Origin: Mycobacterium sp. 1164966.3
GTDB taxonomy: Bacteria; Actinomycetota; Actinomycetes; Mycobacteriales; Mycobacteriaceae
NCBI RefSeq assembly: GCF_001665395.1
Contig: NZ_LZSG01000064.1
Span: 62,001-126,000 of the forward strand
Length of the DNA: 64,000 bases
Direction of reading: 5' to 3'
Under the pieces are notes generated by a model. The model was not told the DNA's origin. It searched no databases and saw only the letters and a list, made by a program, of their open reading frames with translations. Position 1 is the first letter of the stretch. Each line of letters starts with the position of its first letter. Of this stretch, positions 26,473 through 35,629 are shown piece after piece. The position numbers and the translations under genes were made by a program.

Positions 26473-27401
26473 CCGTTTCCGTCCTTCGCACCGCCGACGC
26501 CTGGTGGGTCAAGACCCCGGAGGGAGCGGCGCGGATCGACACCACGGCGGCAACCACCGGTCAGCTGTTGGACGACCGTGCTGCGGTGGACGCCGCCGGC
26601 GCCGACTTGGTCGATCTAGACAGCCTGCAGCTGGTGTCGCCAGTGACCAGGCCGTGCCGGGTGGTGGCTCAGATGACCAACTTCGAGTCGCACGTCAGGG
26701 ACGCGGGCATGGACCCGGCCACAATCCCGTTGACCTTTTTCCGCAAGGCTTCTGCCTCGATCAACGGGCCGTTCGACGACATCGTCAAGCCCCGCCATGT
26801 CTCGCTGCTGGACTACGAGGTGGAGATCGGATTGGTCATCGGTCGCCAAATTCCTGTCGGGACAGCGATTTCCGATGCGAACCTCGCCGAGTTCATCGCC
26901 GGCCTGGTGGTAACCAACGACGTGTCGGCGCGCGACATCCAGCTCCCCCAGACTCAGTTCTACGAGGCAAAATCGTATCCGACGTTCACCCCGGTCGGCC
27001 CGGAGCTGGTGCTGTTGAGTCCCGACGAGCTCAGGCGATTCGGCGAGTTGCGGTTGCGCCTGAGCGTCAACGGCGAAGAGCGGCAAAACGCACTGGTCGA
27101 AGGAGACATGCTGTACCGGCCGCTGCAGGCGCTGCAGTCACTCACTCAGTTCCAGGAACTCGCGCCGGGTGACCTGGTGCTCACCGGCACTCCTGTCGGC
27201 ACCGCCCTGAGCGCGCCGCCGAAGCCGGTCCAGGTCATCGGTAACCTCTTGCCGCCGGGCATCAAATGGAAGGCATTCTTCAAGAGTCAGGCCAACAACC
27301 CGAAGTATCTCAAGCACGGAGACGTTGTGGAGGCGTCGGGGGCCACCGACGACGGAAGCATCGACCTCGGAACCCAGCGCGCCACAGTCCGATTCGCATG
27401 A
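26469..27401 (+). CDS. Fumarylacetoacetate hydrolase family protein
   Basis: The protein is 310 residues from ATG 26469. The FAH fold is shown by LLDYEVEIGLVIGRQI, VTNDVSARDIQ, KSYPTFTPVGPELV and GDLVLTGTPVGTALS, which include the acidic metal ligands and the C-terminal G-T-P-x-G loop. FAH members hydrolyse or decarboxylate ring-cleavage products such as 2-hydroxy-dienoates and acylpyruvates. Lying between dioxygenase and hydroxylase, with ATGA overlaps on both sides, it is expected to process the dioxygenase product. Confidence 0.9.
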   Translation: MTVSVLRTADAWWVKTPEGAARIDTTAATTGQLLDDRAAVDAAGADLVDLDSLQLVSPVTRPCRVVAQMTNFESHVRDAGMDPATIPLTFFRKASASINGPFDDIVKPRHVSLLDYEVEIGLVIGRQIPVGTAISDANLAEFIAGLVVTNDVSARDIQLPQTQFYEAKSYPTFTPVGPELVLLSPDELRRFGELRLRLSVNGEERQNALVEGDMLYRPLQALQSLTQFQELAPGDLVLTGTPVGTALSAPPKPVQVIGNLLPPGIKWKAFFKSQANNPKYLKHGDVVEASGATDDGSIDLGTQRATVRFA

Positions 27402-28930
27402 GCCCCGACGCGATTCGGCATGTGCCCGTCGTCGTGGTGGGCGCCGGACCGACCGGAATCACCGCCGCCACACTACTGGCGCAGTACGGCGTCGAGTGTC
27501 TGGTTCTAGACCGTTGGCCGGGCGTGTATCCGCAGCCCCGCGCCGTACACCTGGACGACGAGATCTACCGCGTCATAGCCCATCTCGGCATGGCCGACGA
27601 ATTCTCCACTATTTCGCGTCCCACGCTCGGTTTGCGGCTGCTGGACAACCGATTCAACATTCTCGCCGAATTCCGCCGCGATCCGTCGCGCAGCGTCCAC
27701 GGTTTCCCGCAGGCCAACATGTTCGACCAACCGGAGTTGGAGGGGCTGCTGCGGGCAAACCTCAAGCGCTACCGCAAAGCCGAATTGCGCGGCGACGCCG
27801 AGGTGATCGAGGTTGACGATCAGGGTGACTCGGTGCGCATCACGTTCATCGACCGAACCGACGGACAAGTTCAGGTAGTAGAGGCCGACTACCTACTGGG
27901 TTGCGACGGTGCTAACAGCATGGTGCGCAACCAGATCGGTGCAACAATGCAGGACTTGAAGTTCGAACAGCGCTGGCTGGTCGTCGACGTGGAGACCGAC
28001 GCCGACCTACACCAATGGGATGGCGTATATCAAGTGTGCGATCCGGTGCGCGCGGGCACCTACATGCGGATCGGACATGCCCGCTACCGGTGGGAGTTTC
28101 GGTTGCTGGCCGGCGAAAGTGCCGATGACTTCGCCACCCTGACCGGCCTGCGACCGCTCATCGCCCCCTGGATCGGCGATGTCGATGACAGCGAATTGAC
28201 GCTACTGCGCGTTGCGGAGTACACGTTTCGCGCGCAGCTCGCCGATCGCTGGCGCCGCGGCAACATCTTCATCCTGGGTGATGCCGCCCACCTCACTCCC
28301 CCGTTCATCGGCCAGGGCATGGGAGCGGGCGTACGGGATGCCGTGAACCTGGGCTGGAAGGTGGCCGGGGTATACCACGGCACCCTCGCGGCAGACGTTC
28401 TCGACACCTACGAGCAAGAGCGCAGGCCGCACACCCGCCAATTGATTCGCCTCGCGCTCACCGTCGGTCGATCGATGACCGGCGGGGGACGCGCCGGCGA
28501 CCTGCTGCGCCGAGTAGTACTGCCGCGGCTACGGCTGATCCCGGGTCTGCGCGAAAAGGTCGTCGATTCCGCCACGCCGGCACTACATCGTTCCAAGCTG
28601 GTGCTGAAGTCCCGCCGGCCCGGTCAGCTCGCCGGCACCTTGTGTCCCAATCCTGCACTGCCCCAAGGCCAACGGCTCGACGCCATGCTCGGCACGCGTT
28701 TCGCTGTAGTCACCGCCATTCCCCTGAGCCGGCGCGACGGAGCCAACCTGTTGGACCGCAACGTCACCGTGCTGGTAGCCCAGCCGGGCAGCGAACTGCA
28801 ACGGTGGCTGCGCCGTGGGCGAGCGACCGCTGCGGTTGTGCGCCCCGACCGGACGGTTATGTGCGCCGGACGCGACACCGCGGCCGTGTGCGCAGCTGTA
28901 GCGTCTCGTGTCAGCCTCACCCGCGATTGA
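27398..28930 (+). CDS. MhpA-like FAD-dependent aromatic hydroxylase
   Basis: The protein is 510 residues from ATG 27398, overlapping the FAH stop (ATGA). Class A flavoprotein hydroxylase signatures are present: VVVVGAGPTGITAATLLAQYG at the start, YLLGCDGANSMVRNQIG (DG motif) near residue 165, and IFILGDAAHLTPPFIGQGMG (GD motif) near residue 290. VYPQPRAVHLDDE and PHTRQ resemble 3-(3-hydroxyphenyl)propionate hydroxylase, which makes the catechol for meta-cleavage. Together the three genes give hydroxylation, ring cleavage and hydrolysis. The C-terminal thioredoxin-like domain is present but short. The true substrate, possibly a phenylpropanoid or terpenoid phenol, is unknown. Confidence 0.85.
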   Translation: MSPDAIRHVPVVVVGAGPTGITAATLLAQYGVECLVLDRWPGVYPQPRAVHLDDEIYRVIAHLGMADEFSTISRPTLGLRLLDNRFNILAEFRRDPSRSVHGFPQANMFDQPELEGLLRANLKRYRKAELRGDAEVIEVDDQGDSVRITFIDRTDGQVQVVEADYLLGCDGANSMVRNQIGATMQDLKFEQRWLVVDVETDADLHQWDGVYQVCDPVRAGTYMRIGHARYRWEFRLLAGESADDFATLTGLRPLIAPWIGDVDDSELTLLRVAEYTFRAQLADRWRRGNIFILGDAAHLTPPFIGQGMGAGVRDAVNLGWKVAGVYHGTLAADVLDTYEQERRPHTRQLIRLALTVGRSMTGGGRAGDLLRRVVLPRLRLIPGLREKVVDSATPALHRSKLVLKSRRPGQLAGTLCPNPALPQGQRLDAMLGTRFAVVTAIPLSRRDGANLLDRNVTVLVAQPGSELQRWLRRGRATAAVVRPDRTVMCAGRDTAAVCAAVASRVSLTRD

Positions 28931-29003
28931 AATTTCTTCGCCACGTTTCGCGTCGTGTGCCCGTACCATGGGGCCATTGAATTTCACCGATGTGGAGGCA
29001 ATC

Positions 29004-29384
29004 GTGGCCCAGGAGGGCGAGTCGCTCTATCAGCGAATGGGTGGGTACGACGTGATCGCTGCCGTCATCGACAACCTGTTCGCCAGTCTGCATGACGAGC
29101 CCGCTTTCGCTCGCTTCTTCGGTGGCCGCAGCCAGGATTCGGTCACTCGCAGTCGCCAGCTTCTGGTCGACCAGATGTGTGCGCTGAGCGGTGGACCATG
29201 CCACTACATCGGCCGCGACATGAGAACATCGCACACCGGACTCGGCATCACCGAAGCCGAATGGGAAGCCAACATGAAAGCCTCGGATGCCGCGCTTGTC
29301 AAAATGGGCGTCGGGGACGCCGAGCGAGCCGAATTCCTGGCGCTGTTCGAACGTTATCGTGATGACATCGTCGAGGCTGGCTGA
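29004..29384 (+). CDS. glbN: Group I truncated haemoglobin
   Basis: The protein is 126 residues from GTG 29004, chosen because GGAGG lies six bases upstream; ATG 28968 is in frame but lacks a ribosome site. SLYQRMGGYDVIAAVIDNLF, FARFFGG, HYIGRDMRTSHTGLGI (proximal His in SHTG) and the helical C-terminus are those of TrHbN. In M. tuberculosis the protein dioxygenates nitric oxide and protects respiration. It follows the hydroxylase gene by 73 bases and may be transcribed with the operon. The lprI partner of M. tuberculosis glbN is absent here. Confidence 0.9.
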   Translation: MAQEGESLYQRMGGYDVIAAVIDNLFASLHDEPAFARFFGGRSQDSVTRSRQLLVDQMCALSGGPCHYIGRDMRTSHTGLGITEAEWEANMKASDAALVKMGVGDAERAEFLALFERYRDDIVEAG

Positions 29385-29395
29385 GCAACAGTCGG

Positions 29396-29429
29396 ACAAA
29401 AAGACGCATTCTCCGCCCCGGCTTTTTGT
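29396..29429. terminator. Putative bidirectional terminator
   Basis: ACAAAAAG at 29396-29403 and CTTTTTGT at 29422-29429 pair perfectly around an 18-base GC-rich loop. This gives an A/T-flanked hairpin between the convergent glbN and DUF3097 genes. Each strand carries a T run at the 3' side of the stem. Confidence 0.5.
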
Positions 29430-29436
29430 GTGCTCG

Positions 29437-30261
29437 TCATTCAGCCGTCACGAAGTCGATGAGTTCTTCGACTCGGCCGATCAACGCCGGTTCCAGATCG
29501 TTCCAGTCGCGCACGCGGGAACGGATGTGCCGCCATACTTTGGCGATGTCGGCCTGGTTGGTGTGCGGCATGCCGAGGGCCTGGCACGCGCCGTGCTTCC
29601 ATTCCGTGTGCCGCGGTACCGTGGGCCAGGCTGCCAAGCCGAGCCGCTGCGGCTTCACGGCCTGCCAGATGTCGACATAGAGGTGGCCGACGACCAGGGT
29701 GTCCGAACCGCCCGGTCCGCGGCGCACTGCGTCGGCGATCCGCGACTCCTTGGACCCCGCGACGAGGTGGTCGACGAGAACGGCGAGTCGGCGGCCCGGG
29801 CCGGGACGGAACTCGGCCACGATGTCCACCAGGTCGTCCACCCCGCCTAGCTGCTCGACGACGACACCCTCGATGCGCAGGTCGTCACCCCACACCTGCG
29901 CGACGAGTTCGGCGTCATGGCGGCCCTCGACGTAAATCCGGCCGGCGCGGGCCACCCGCGCGCGGGCGCCCGGCACCGCGACCGAGCCCGATGCCGTTCG
30001 GTTCTGGGCGGTTGGTGCCGCGCGGCGTGGTTCCGTCAGGATGACCGGACAGCCTTCCAGCAGATAACCAGGCCCGAGGGGAAACCCCCGAGTGTGTCCG
30101 CGCCGGTCTTCCAGGTAGATCCGGCCATATTCGACGCGAACCACCGCTCCGACGTAGCCACTCTCGACATCCTCGACCACCAAGCCGATCTCGGCGGGCT
30201 GTTCCGTCGAACGAGGTTTGCGCCTACCCGGCGCCAGGACGTCGGTTCCATAGCGATCCAG
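29437..30261 (-). CDS. DUF3097 family protein with apparent CTG start
   Basis: Homology of the typical N-terminus (DRYGTDVL, then RKPRSTEQPAEIGLVVEDVESGYVGAVVRVEYG) runs upstream of the GTG at 30183, as far as a CTG at 30261. Before that CTG are only four codons and a TAG stop, and no ATG, GTG or TTG. From CTG the protein is 274 residues, normal for the family. A TAGTAT -10 box (30276-30271) ends nine bases before the CTG, which suggests a leaderless message. The family, widespread in actinobacteria, has no known function. The sequence WPTVPRHTEWKHGACQ near the C-terminus is well conserved in my recollection. Confidence 0.8.
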   Translation of the reverse strand: MDRYGTDVLAPGRRKPRSTEQPAEIGLVVEDVESGYVGAVVRVEYGRIYLEDRRGHTRGFPLGPGYLLEGCPVILTEPRRAAPTAQNRTASGSVAVPGARARVARAGRIYVEGRHDAELVAQVWGDDLRIEGVVVEQLGGVDDLVDIVAEFRPGPGRRLAVLVDHLVAGSKESRIADAVRRGPGGSDTLVVGHLYVDIWQAVKPQRLGLAAWPTVPRHTEWKHGACQALGMPHTNQADIAKVWRHIRSRVRDWNDLEPALIGRVEELIDFVTAE

Positions 30262-30442
30262 CCCGCGGAAATACTAGATGCGTTGCAGCAAAACACGTAA
30301 TGGCGCGCCGCAAGTCTGACGCGTATCTGGCGGAAGCCCCTGCGTCGAGCGTGCAATCAGGGCGAGCATCAAGCCAAATTCTCACCCTCAGAACACGTTC
30401 GGCGGAAGGCCAGGATGCACGCAGCTTTTAGGTCGGCTCGCG

Positions 30443-31510
30443 CTACATCCGGCGACCGTCTGCGCCGAAGAAATGCAGGTGTCCGGGGTGCGGATGCAGG
30501 CGCACCCGACTGCCTTTCTCGGGCGGATCATGCCCATCGGCGCGGGCGACGACGGGTTGGCCGATCACTTTGCCGGACCCCGTAATTCGGCCGTAGAGGT
30601 AAGCGTCCGCTCCGAGTTCCTCGACCACGTCGACCTCCATTTCCACGCCGAGGTTGCCCAGCCCGAAATGCTCGGGACGGACCCCGACGACGACTTCGGC
30701 TGCCGAGCCGGCGATTTCCCGTGGTAGCTGGATCTGCCAATCCCCCAGCGACACAGACGAATCGACGACCGGCAGGGTAAACAGATTCATCGCCGGTGAC
30801 CCGATGAATCCCGCGACAAACACGTTGGCGGGGTTGCGGTACAGCTCGCGCGGTGCCGCGAACTGCTGCAGCACGCCGTCGCTGAGGACGGCGACTCGAT
30901 CGCCCATGGTCATGGCCTCCACCTGGTCGTGGGTCACGTACACCGTGGTGGTGCCGAGTTGGCGTTGCAATGCGGCGATCTGGTTGCGGGTCTGCACTCG
31001 CAGCTTGGCGTCGAGATTGGACAGCGGCTCGTCCATCAAGAACACCTGCGGGCGGCGTACGATCGCGCGTCCCATCGCCACCCGCTGACGCTGCCCACCC
31101 GAAAGGTCCTTGGGCTTTCGGTCCAGATACGGCTGCAGATCAAGAAGTTTCGCGGCGACCAGCACCCGGTCGCGGATCTCGGTCTTGGAAACCTTGGCGA
31201 TCTTCAGCGCGAAACCCATGTTCTGCGCCACCGTCATGTGTGGATAAAGCGCGTAGTTCTGAAAGACCATCGCGACGTCACGGTCCTTGGGATCGGTGTG
31301 GGTGACGTCGCGATCGCCGATCCGAATGGCGCCGGAATCCAGCGTCTCCAAACCGGCCACCATCCGCAGCGACGTCGTCTTGCCGCAGCCGGATGGCCCG
31401 ACCAGAACGACGAACTCGCCGTCGCCGACGGCTAGATCGAGACGATCCAGAGCCGGTCGATCGGTACCGGGGAACCGCCGGGTCGCTTGCTCGAAACTCA
31501 CCGAAGCCAT
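30443..31510 (-). CDS. Sugar ABC transporter ATP-binding protein (Rv2038c-like)
   Basis: This 355-residue ATPase has Walker A VGPSGCGKTTSLR, the Q-loop VFQNYALYPHMTV, ABC signature LSGGQRQRVAMGR, Walker B QVFLMDEPLSNLD and the H-loop VYVTHDQVEAMTM. The C-terminal TOBE domain (VVVGVRPEHFGLG) is of the MalK/UgpC type that energises carbohydrate importers. It begins one base after the permease stop and is the last gene of the four-gene operon. Its order and length match M. tuberculosis Rv2038c. Confidence 0.93.
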   Translation of the reverse strand: MASVSFEQATRRFPGTDRPALDRLDLAVGDGEFVVLVGPSGCGKTTSLRMVAGLETLDSGAIRIGDRDVTHTDPKDRDVAMVFQNYALYPHMTVAQNMGFALKIAKVSKTEIRDRVLVAAKLLDLQPYLDRKPKDLSGGQRQRVAMGRAIVRRPQVFLMDEPLSNLDAKLRVQTRNQIAALQRQLGTTTVYVTHDQVEAMTMGDRVAVLSDGVLQQFAAPRELYRNPANVFVAGFIGSPAMNLFTLPVVDSSVSLGDWQIQLPREIAGSAAEVVVGVRPEHFGLGNLGVEMEVDVVEELGADAYLYGRITGSGKVIGQPVVARADGHDPPEKGSRVRLHPHPGHLHFFGADGRRM

Positions 31511-31511
31511 G

Positions 31512-32333
31512 TCAGCCGCCCAGCCCGGTGACGGCGATACCGCGGATGAATGAGCGCTGGGCGATCGCGTAGATGATGACCAGCGGCAGCAGGATCAGCA
31601 TCGAGGTGGCCATCAACACTGGCCACCGCGCCACATATTCACCCCGCATCCGGACCAGACCAAGCGTCAGCGTGGCCAGGCTGTTGCGTTGCAGCATCAG
31701 CAGCGGCCACAGGAAATCGTTCCACACGTTGACCCAGGTGAGTACGGCCAGCACCATCACCGCGGGCCGGGCATGGGGCAGCAGGATGCGCCAGTAGATC
31801 TGCCACGGGGAGCAACCGTCGAGTATCGCCGCTTCCTCGAGGTCGGCAGGAAGAGTCGCGAAGAACTGCCGCATCAGGTAGGTGCCGAACGCGCTGCCGA
31901 ACAAGCCCGGCACAATCATCGCCCAGGGAGTGTCCACCCACCCTACGGTTCGCATCAGGATGAATTGCGGGATGACGGTCACCGTCAGCGGCACCATCAG
32001 CGTGCCCAGATACAAGACGAAAAGCGTGTCGCGACCGCGAAAGTCAAGTCGTGCGAAGGCATATCCGGCCAGCGAGCAGAAGAAGACCTGTCCGGCCGTG
32101 ACGCAGCCGGCATAGAGCACGGTGTTGAAGAACATCCGGCCGAACGGCATCAGCTGGAACACCTCTAAGTAGTTGGACCACCGGGGATGAGCGGGCAACA
32201 ATTTTGGCTCGCTGATCTCGCCCTCCTTCTTCAGCGAGCCCGACACCGCCCAGACGATCGGAAACAGGGCACACCATGCGATGCCGAGCAGCGCGGTGTA
32301 GGCCAGCACGGCGCGGCAGACGTTGCGCGTCAC
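31512..32333 (-). CDS. Sugar ABC transporter permease (Rv2039c-like, MalG type)
   Basis: The protein is 273 residues from GTG 32333, which overlaps the stop of the preceding permease (GTGA). It has six membrane segments and a coupling loop EEAAILDGCSPWQIYWRILLPHARPAV, which carries the permease EAA motif. A longer frame upstream would overlap the other permease by 80 bases and is rejected. It forms the channel heterodimer with the 32330 gene. Confidence 0.9.
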   Translation of the reverse strand: MTRNVCRAVLAYTALLGIAWCALFPIVWAVSGSLKKEGEISEPKLLPAHPRWSNYLEVFQLMPFGRMFFNTVLYAGCVTAGQVFFCSLAGYAFARLDFRGRDTLFVLYLGTLMVPLTVTVIPQFILMRTVGWVDTPWAMIVPGLFGSAFGTYLMRQFFATLPADLEEAAILDGCSPWQIYWRILLPHARPAVMVLAVLTWVNVWNDFLWPLLMLQRNSLATLTLGLVRMRGEYVARWPVLMATSMLILLPLVIIYAIAQRSFIRGIAVTGLGG

Positions 32334-33259
32334 CCGGACTCCCAGGAGCGCCGCCGGGTGAGCCGCAATTGCAGCACGGTCAACACCAACAAGATCGCGA
32401 ACATCACCCATGCCAGTGCGGACGCATAGCCGAATTCCAGGAACGAGAACGCGTGCTGGAACAGCATGATGCCCAAGACGTAGGTGGCGGTTTCGGGTCC
32501 ACCGTTGGCACCGTTGAGCACATAGACCAAGTCGAACGCCTGGAATGCGTGAATGATCGAGATGACCACGACGAACGAGATCGCCCCGCGGATCAACGGC
32601 ACCGTGATGGACACGAACTGCCGAACTTCGCCCGCGCCATCAATTTTGGCCGCTTCGTAGACGGTTTCCGGAACTCCCTGCATTGCCGCCAGCAAGATGA
32701 CGGTGGCGAACGGCACGGCGCGCCACACACTGACCAGGCACAGCGAAACCATGGCCCACCTGGGTTCGACCAGCCACGGGATGGGGTGGATTCCTAACCA
32801 GCCGAGCATGATGTTGAGCAGTCCGTTGTCGGTGTTGAAGACGAATTGCCAGATGACTGCCATCACCACCGACGAGATGGCCAACGGCAAAAAGACGATG
32901 GTCCGAAATATGCCGATACCCTTGATTTTTCGGTTCAGCATCCCGGCCACCACAAGGCTGATGAGGAGCGTCGGCACGACGGTCCCGACGGTGTAGATCA
33001 CGGAATTGCGCAACGCGATGAGGAACAGCGGATCCGAGGTGAACAGCTCGTGGAAGTTCTTCAGTCCCACGAACTTCGTCGACGTGAACACGTCCCATCG
33101 CTGAAAGCTCATGTACAACGAGAAGCCGAGCGGGAACAGCATGAACACCGTCACCGCCGCCAGGTTGGGTGCGACGAACATGCGGCCCGCCCACGCGCGT
33201 CGGCGTGACGAGCGCCTCTTCGCGGTGACCGGCGTGGCGGCGGTGGCGGTCGATGTCAT
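32330..33259 (-). CDS. Sugar ABC transporter permease (Rv2040c-like, MalF type)
   Basis: The protein is 309 residues from ATG 33259, which overlaps the substrate-binding protein stop (ATGA). The basic N-terminus (TAKRRSSRRRAWAGRMFVAPNL) leads to six membrane segments with the EAA loop YEAAKIDGAGEVRQFVSITVPLIRGA. It is the first membrane subunit of the importer. Confidence 0.9.
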   Translation of the reverse strand: MTSTATAATPVTAKRRSSRRRAWAGRMFVAPNLAAVTVFMLFPLGFSLYMSFQRWDVFTSTKFVGLKNFHELFTSDPLFLIALRNSVIYTVGTVVPTLLISLVVAGMLNRKIKGIGIFRTIVFLPLAISSVVMAVIWQFVFNTDNGLLNIMLGWLGIHPIPWLVEPRWAMVSLCLVSVWRAVPFATVILLAAMQGVPETVYEAAKIDGAGEVRQFVSITVPLIRGAISFVVVISIIHAFQAFDLVYVLNGANGGPETATYVLGIMLFQHAFSFLEFGYASALAWVMFAILLVLTVLQLRLTRRRSWESG

Positions 33260-34578
33260 GGGTTGCGCAGGACTTCTTCGGTGGCGCGCGACAGCGCGCT
33301 CAGCGACGTCGCCGGGCGGGTTCCGCGCAGCACCGGCCCGACGTTGCGGTCCATCAGGGCGACGATCTTTTCCCACGCCGGGGTGATCGGCAGGCCGTCG
33401 GAGTAGGCGGGCCCTTCGGTGAGCACGGCGAGGTTGCCGACCCGGTGATGAGCGTCGGCGAATCCCTTTGAGTTCAACGCCGACCGCAGTACCGGGACGA
33501 AGAGGCAGGACTCACCGATCAAGGCCTGCCCGACGGGGCCGCCAGCGAATTTGAGGAATTCCCAGGCCTCTTCCTTGCGTCTGCTGCTCGCTGAGATGGC
33601 CAGCCCGGTCGTCCCGATATCCGAGCAGGCCGGCCGGTCCTTGCGCCCCGGACCCGTCGGCAACGAGGCGACGTCGAAATCGAGCCCCTCGGCGCGGATG
33701 AATGTCTGGTAGCGCCAATGCCCACCCAGCGCCATCGCCGCCTTGCCGACGGCAAACAGGTCCGGCGTCGACATCGACTGTGTCTCTGACGCGTTGGGCG
33801 CCACCCGGTGTTTGTTGGACAGGTCGGCGTAGAACTGCACGGCGTCGACGAACGCGTCGTCACCGAAGTTGAGGTGGGTCGGGTTGGTCCGCGGACTGGA
33901 CCATGCCACGCCGTTGTTCATGGCGAACAAGCCCGCGGAGTAGAACGAGACCCAGGTGTTGACGAATCCCCACTGGGTGACCCTGCCCGATCGGTCCCGT
34001 TTGGTTAGGGCTTTGGCGGCTTCGAGGAATTCGCCGAAGCTCCATGGCTTTTCCCACGTGGCCGGCGGGGACGGGATCCCGGCCTCGGCGAACAATCGTT
34101 TGTTGTAAAATAGATAGTTTCCCGACCATTGCTCGGGGAACGCGTAGTGGCCGCTGTTGAACGTGAAAGTTTCGTAGAGTTCTCCTATGCTGTCGGTCTT
34201 CAGTTCGGTTGCGAACGCTTTGTCCTTTGCGAGGAAAGTGTTGAGGTCCAGCAACACCCCGCGGTCAGCGAGTTCGGCGTAGGTCAACTCCCACGCCATC
34301 AGCACATCCGGGCACCTACCGCCGGCACAGAACGTCGACAGTTGTTGCATCACCCCGGGCCCGGACAGCACCGGCCGAACCTTGATCCCCGGATGGCGGC
34401 GCTGGAATTCGTCGACGATCCGCATCCGCGCGGCGGCCTCATCCGGATTGGCGGCGAAGAAAAAGGTCAATGCATCGTCGTCGGGAGCGCAGCCGGTGAC
34501 CCACGACGACAGCGACGCCGCGGTGAGCGCGCCGGCGCCCCGCAGCAGACTCCTGCGTCCGAACGGCCTATCGAACAT
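33256..34578 (-). CDS. Sugar-binding lipoprotein of ABC transporter (Rv2041c-like)
   Basis: This 440-residue protein starts with a Tat-type signal, GRRSLLRGAGALTAASLS, and a lipobox VTGC at cysteine 30. It is therefore an exported, lipid-anchored extracellular binding protein. The family-1 solute-binding fold follows (PDVLMAWELTYAELADRGVLLDL, EQWSGNYLFYNKRLFAEAGIPSPPATW). Length and operon match Rv2041c. The sugar cannot be identified from sequence. Its gene leads the operon and a promoter should lie in the 88-base gap before 34667. Confidence 0.92.
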   Translation of the reverse strand: MFDRPFGRRSLLRGAGALTAASLSSWVTGCAPDDDALTFFFAANPDEAAARMRIVDEFQRRHPGIKVRPVLSGPGVMQQLSTFCAGGRCPDVLMAWELTYAELADRGVLLDLNTFLAKDKAFATELKTDSIGELYETFTFNSGHYAFPEQWSGNYLFYNKRLFAEAGIPSPPATWEKPWSFGEFLEAAKALTKRDRSGRVTQWGFVNTWVSFYSAGLFAMNNGVAWSSPRTNPTHLNFGDDAFVDAVQFYADLSNKHRVAPNASETQSMSTPDLFAVGKAAMALGGHWRYQTFIRAEGLDFDVASLPTGPGRKDRPACSDIGTTGLAISASSRRKEEAWEFLKFAGGPVGQALIGESCLFVPVLRSALNSKGFADAHHRVGNLAVLTEGPAYSDGLPITPAWEKIVALMDRNVGPVLRGTRPATSLSALSRATEEVLRNP

Positions 34579-34666
34579 AATGTCCCGATCCTGGTCCGTC
34601 GCTGGTCAACCCGCCAGCGTTTGAGGTCCTTGGTACCGGATTGGGCTGTGGTCCGCCTGTGGATCG

Positions 34667-35551
34667 TTAGCCCGGCAGCGTGAGAACGGCTCGATGCGCG
34701 TCGGCCGTGATGTCGATTGAGCGGATTCGGTCGTCGTCGTCGAACCCGATCCGGAGCAGCGTGTGCGCGCGTCCTGCAGGTGCGACGGCAATACCGGGGA
34801 CTCCGTCGATCAGCAGCACGGCACCCAGCTGCGCGCGCTGGGCGAACAGCCGGGTCTCCTCGGCGACCTCCCTGGCCCCGCGCAGCTCAGTCGGCACACT
34901 CTCGGGAACCAGGACACGATCGACGCGGCGGACCACATTTGGTGCCAACAGATCGAGCAATGTAGCGATATCGCCGCCGCGAGAGGCCACCATAAATGCC
35001 TCAACGAGCTTGACGTGTTTGGCCGTCCGCGGCGTCTGAACCCCCGGGCCCGCGTGCACGCGGCCGCGGGCCCGGCTGGCGAGCTTCTTCGCGGCCGCAG
35101 GCGACCGGTCCAACAGATCAGCGATCGTCTCGAACGGCACCGCGAACACGTCGTGCAGCACGAAAGCCACCCGCTGCGCGGGCGATAGCCGGTCGAGAAC
35201 GACGAGCAGCGCCCGGCTGACCGAGTCCGCCAGCAGCGCGTCATCGTCCGCCGGCGCGGCCACGCTCGCTGTCACCCCGTCCAGTTCCTCCGGTCCGGCG
35301 AGCGGCCACTCGGCTCGCCGCTTGCGCGCCCTGAGCTGGTCGAGGGCCTCGCGTGCCGTGATCGTGGTCAACCAGCCGGTGAGGTTGTCGACGACGCTGA
35401 AATCCGCACCGCTGGCCTTCAGCCACGCCGACTGCACCGCGTCGTCGGCGTCGGCGACGGAGCCGAGCAGCTGGTAGGCAACCGATCGGAGGTGCCGTCG
35501 GTCCGCATCGAACCGGCGCGCCAACTCGGCCACATCTTGCGGTGCTTTCAT
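34667..35551 (-). CDS. ECF41-like RNA polymerase sigma factor
   Basis: This 294-residue protein has sigma region 2 at the N-terminus (LRSVAYQLLGSVADADDAVQSAWLKASG) and region 4 near residues 115-165 (LSPAQRVAFVLHDVFAVPFETIADLLDRSPAAAKKLASRAR). A SnoaL-like C-terminal domain (VEAFMVASRGGDIATLLDLLAPNVV) replaces a separate anti-sigma factor, as in group ECF41. These autonomous sigma factors are regulated by that domain. It diverges from the DoxX-like gene at 35630, and the ECF41 consensus promoter sits before that gene. Confidence 0.88.
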   Translation of the reverse strand: MKAPQDVAELARRFDADRRHLRSVAYQLLGSVADADDAVQSAWLKASGADFSVVDNLTGWLTTITAREALDQLRARKRRAEWPLAGPEELDGVTASVAAPADDDALLADSVSRALLVVLDRLSPAQRVAFVLHDVFAVPFETIADLLDRSPAAAKKLASRARGRVHAGPGVQTPRTAKHVKLVEAFMVASRGGDIATLLDLLAPNVVRRVDRVLVPESVPTELRGAREVAEETRLFAQRAQLGAVLLIDGVPGIAVAPAGRAHTLLRIGFDDDDRIRSIDITADAHRAVLTLPG

Positions 35552-35552
35552 G

Positions 35553-35579
35553 GGTCACCTTTCCAGCGCAGGAATCGTC
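35553..35579 (+). promoter_or_regulatory. ECF41-type promoter before the DoxX-like gene
   Basis: GGTCACC (35553-35559), a 16-base spacer, then CGTC (35576-35579). The published ECF41 target pattern is TGTCACA, 16 bases, CGTC, so five of seven -35 bases and all four -10 bases match with exact spacing. Start of transcription would lie near 35586. AGAGGAGA occurs just before the ATG at 35630. Confidence 0.6.
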
Positions 35580-35629
35580 AAGGAGACGACACAACCACCA
35601 ACTGATGTCCTGCAGAGGAGACCAACACC

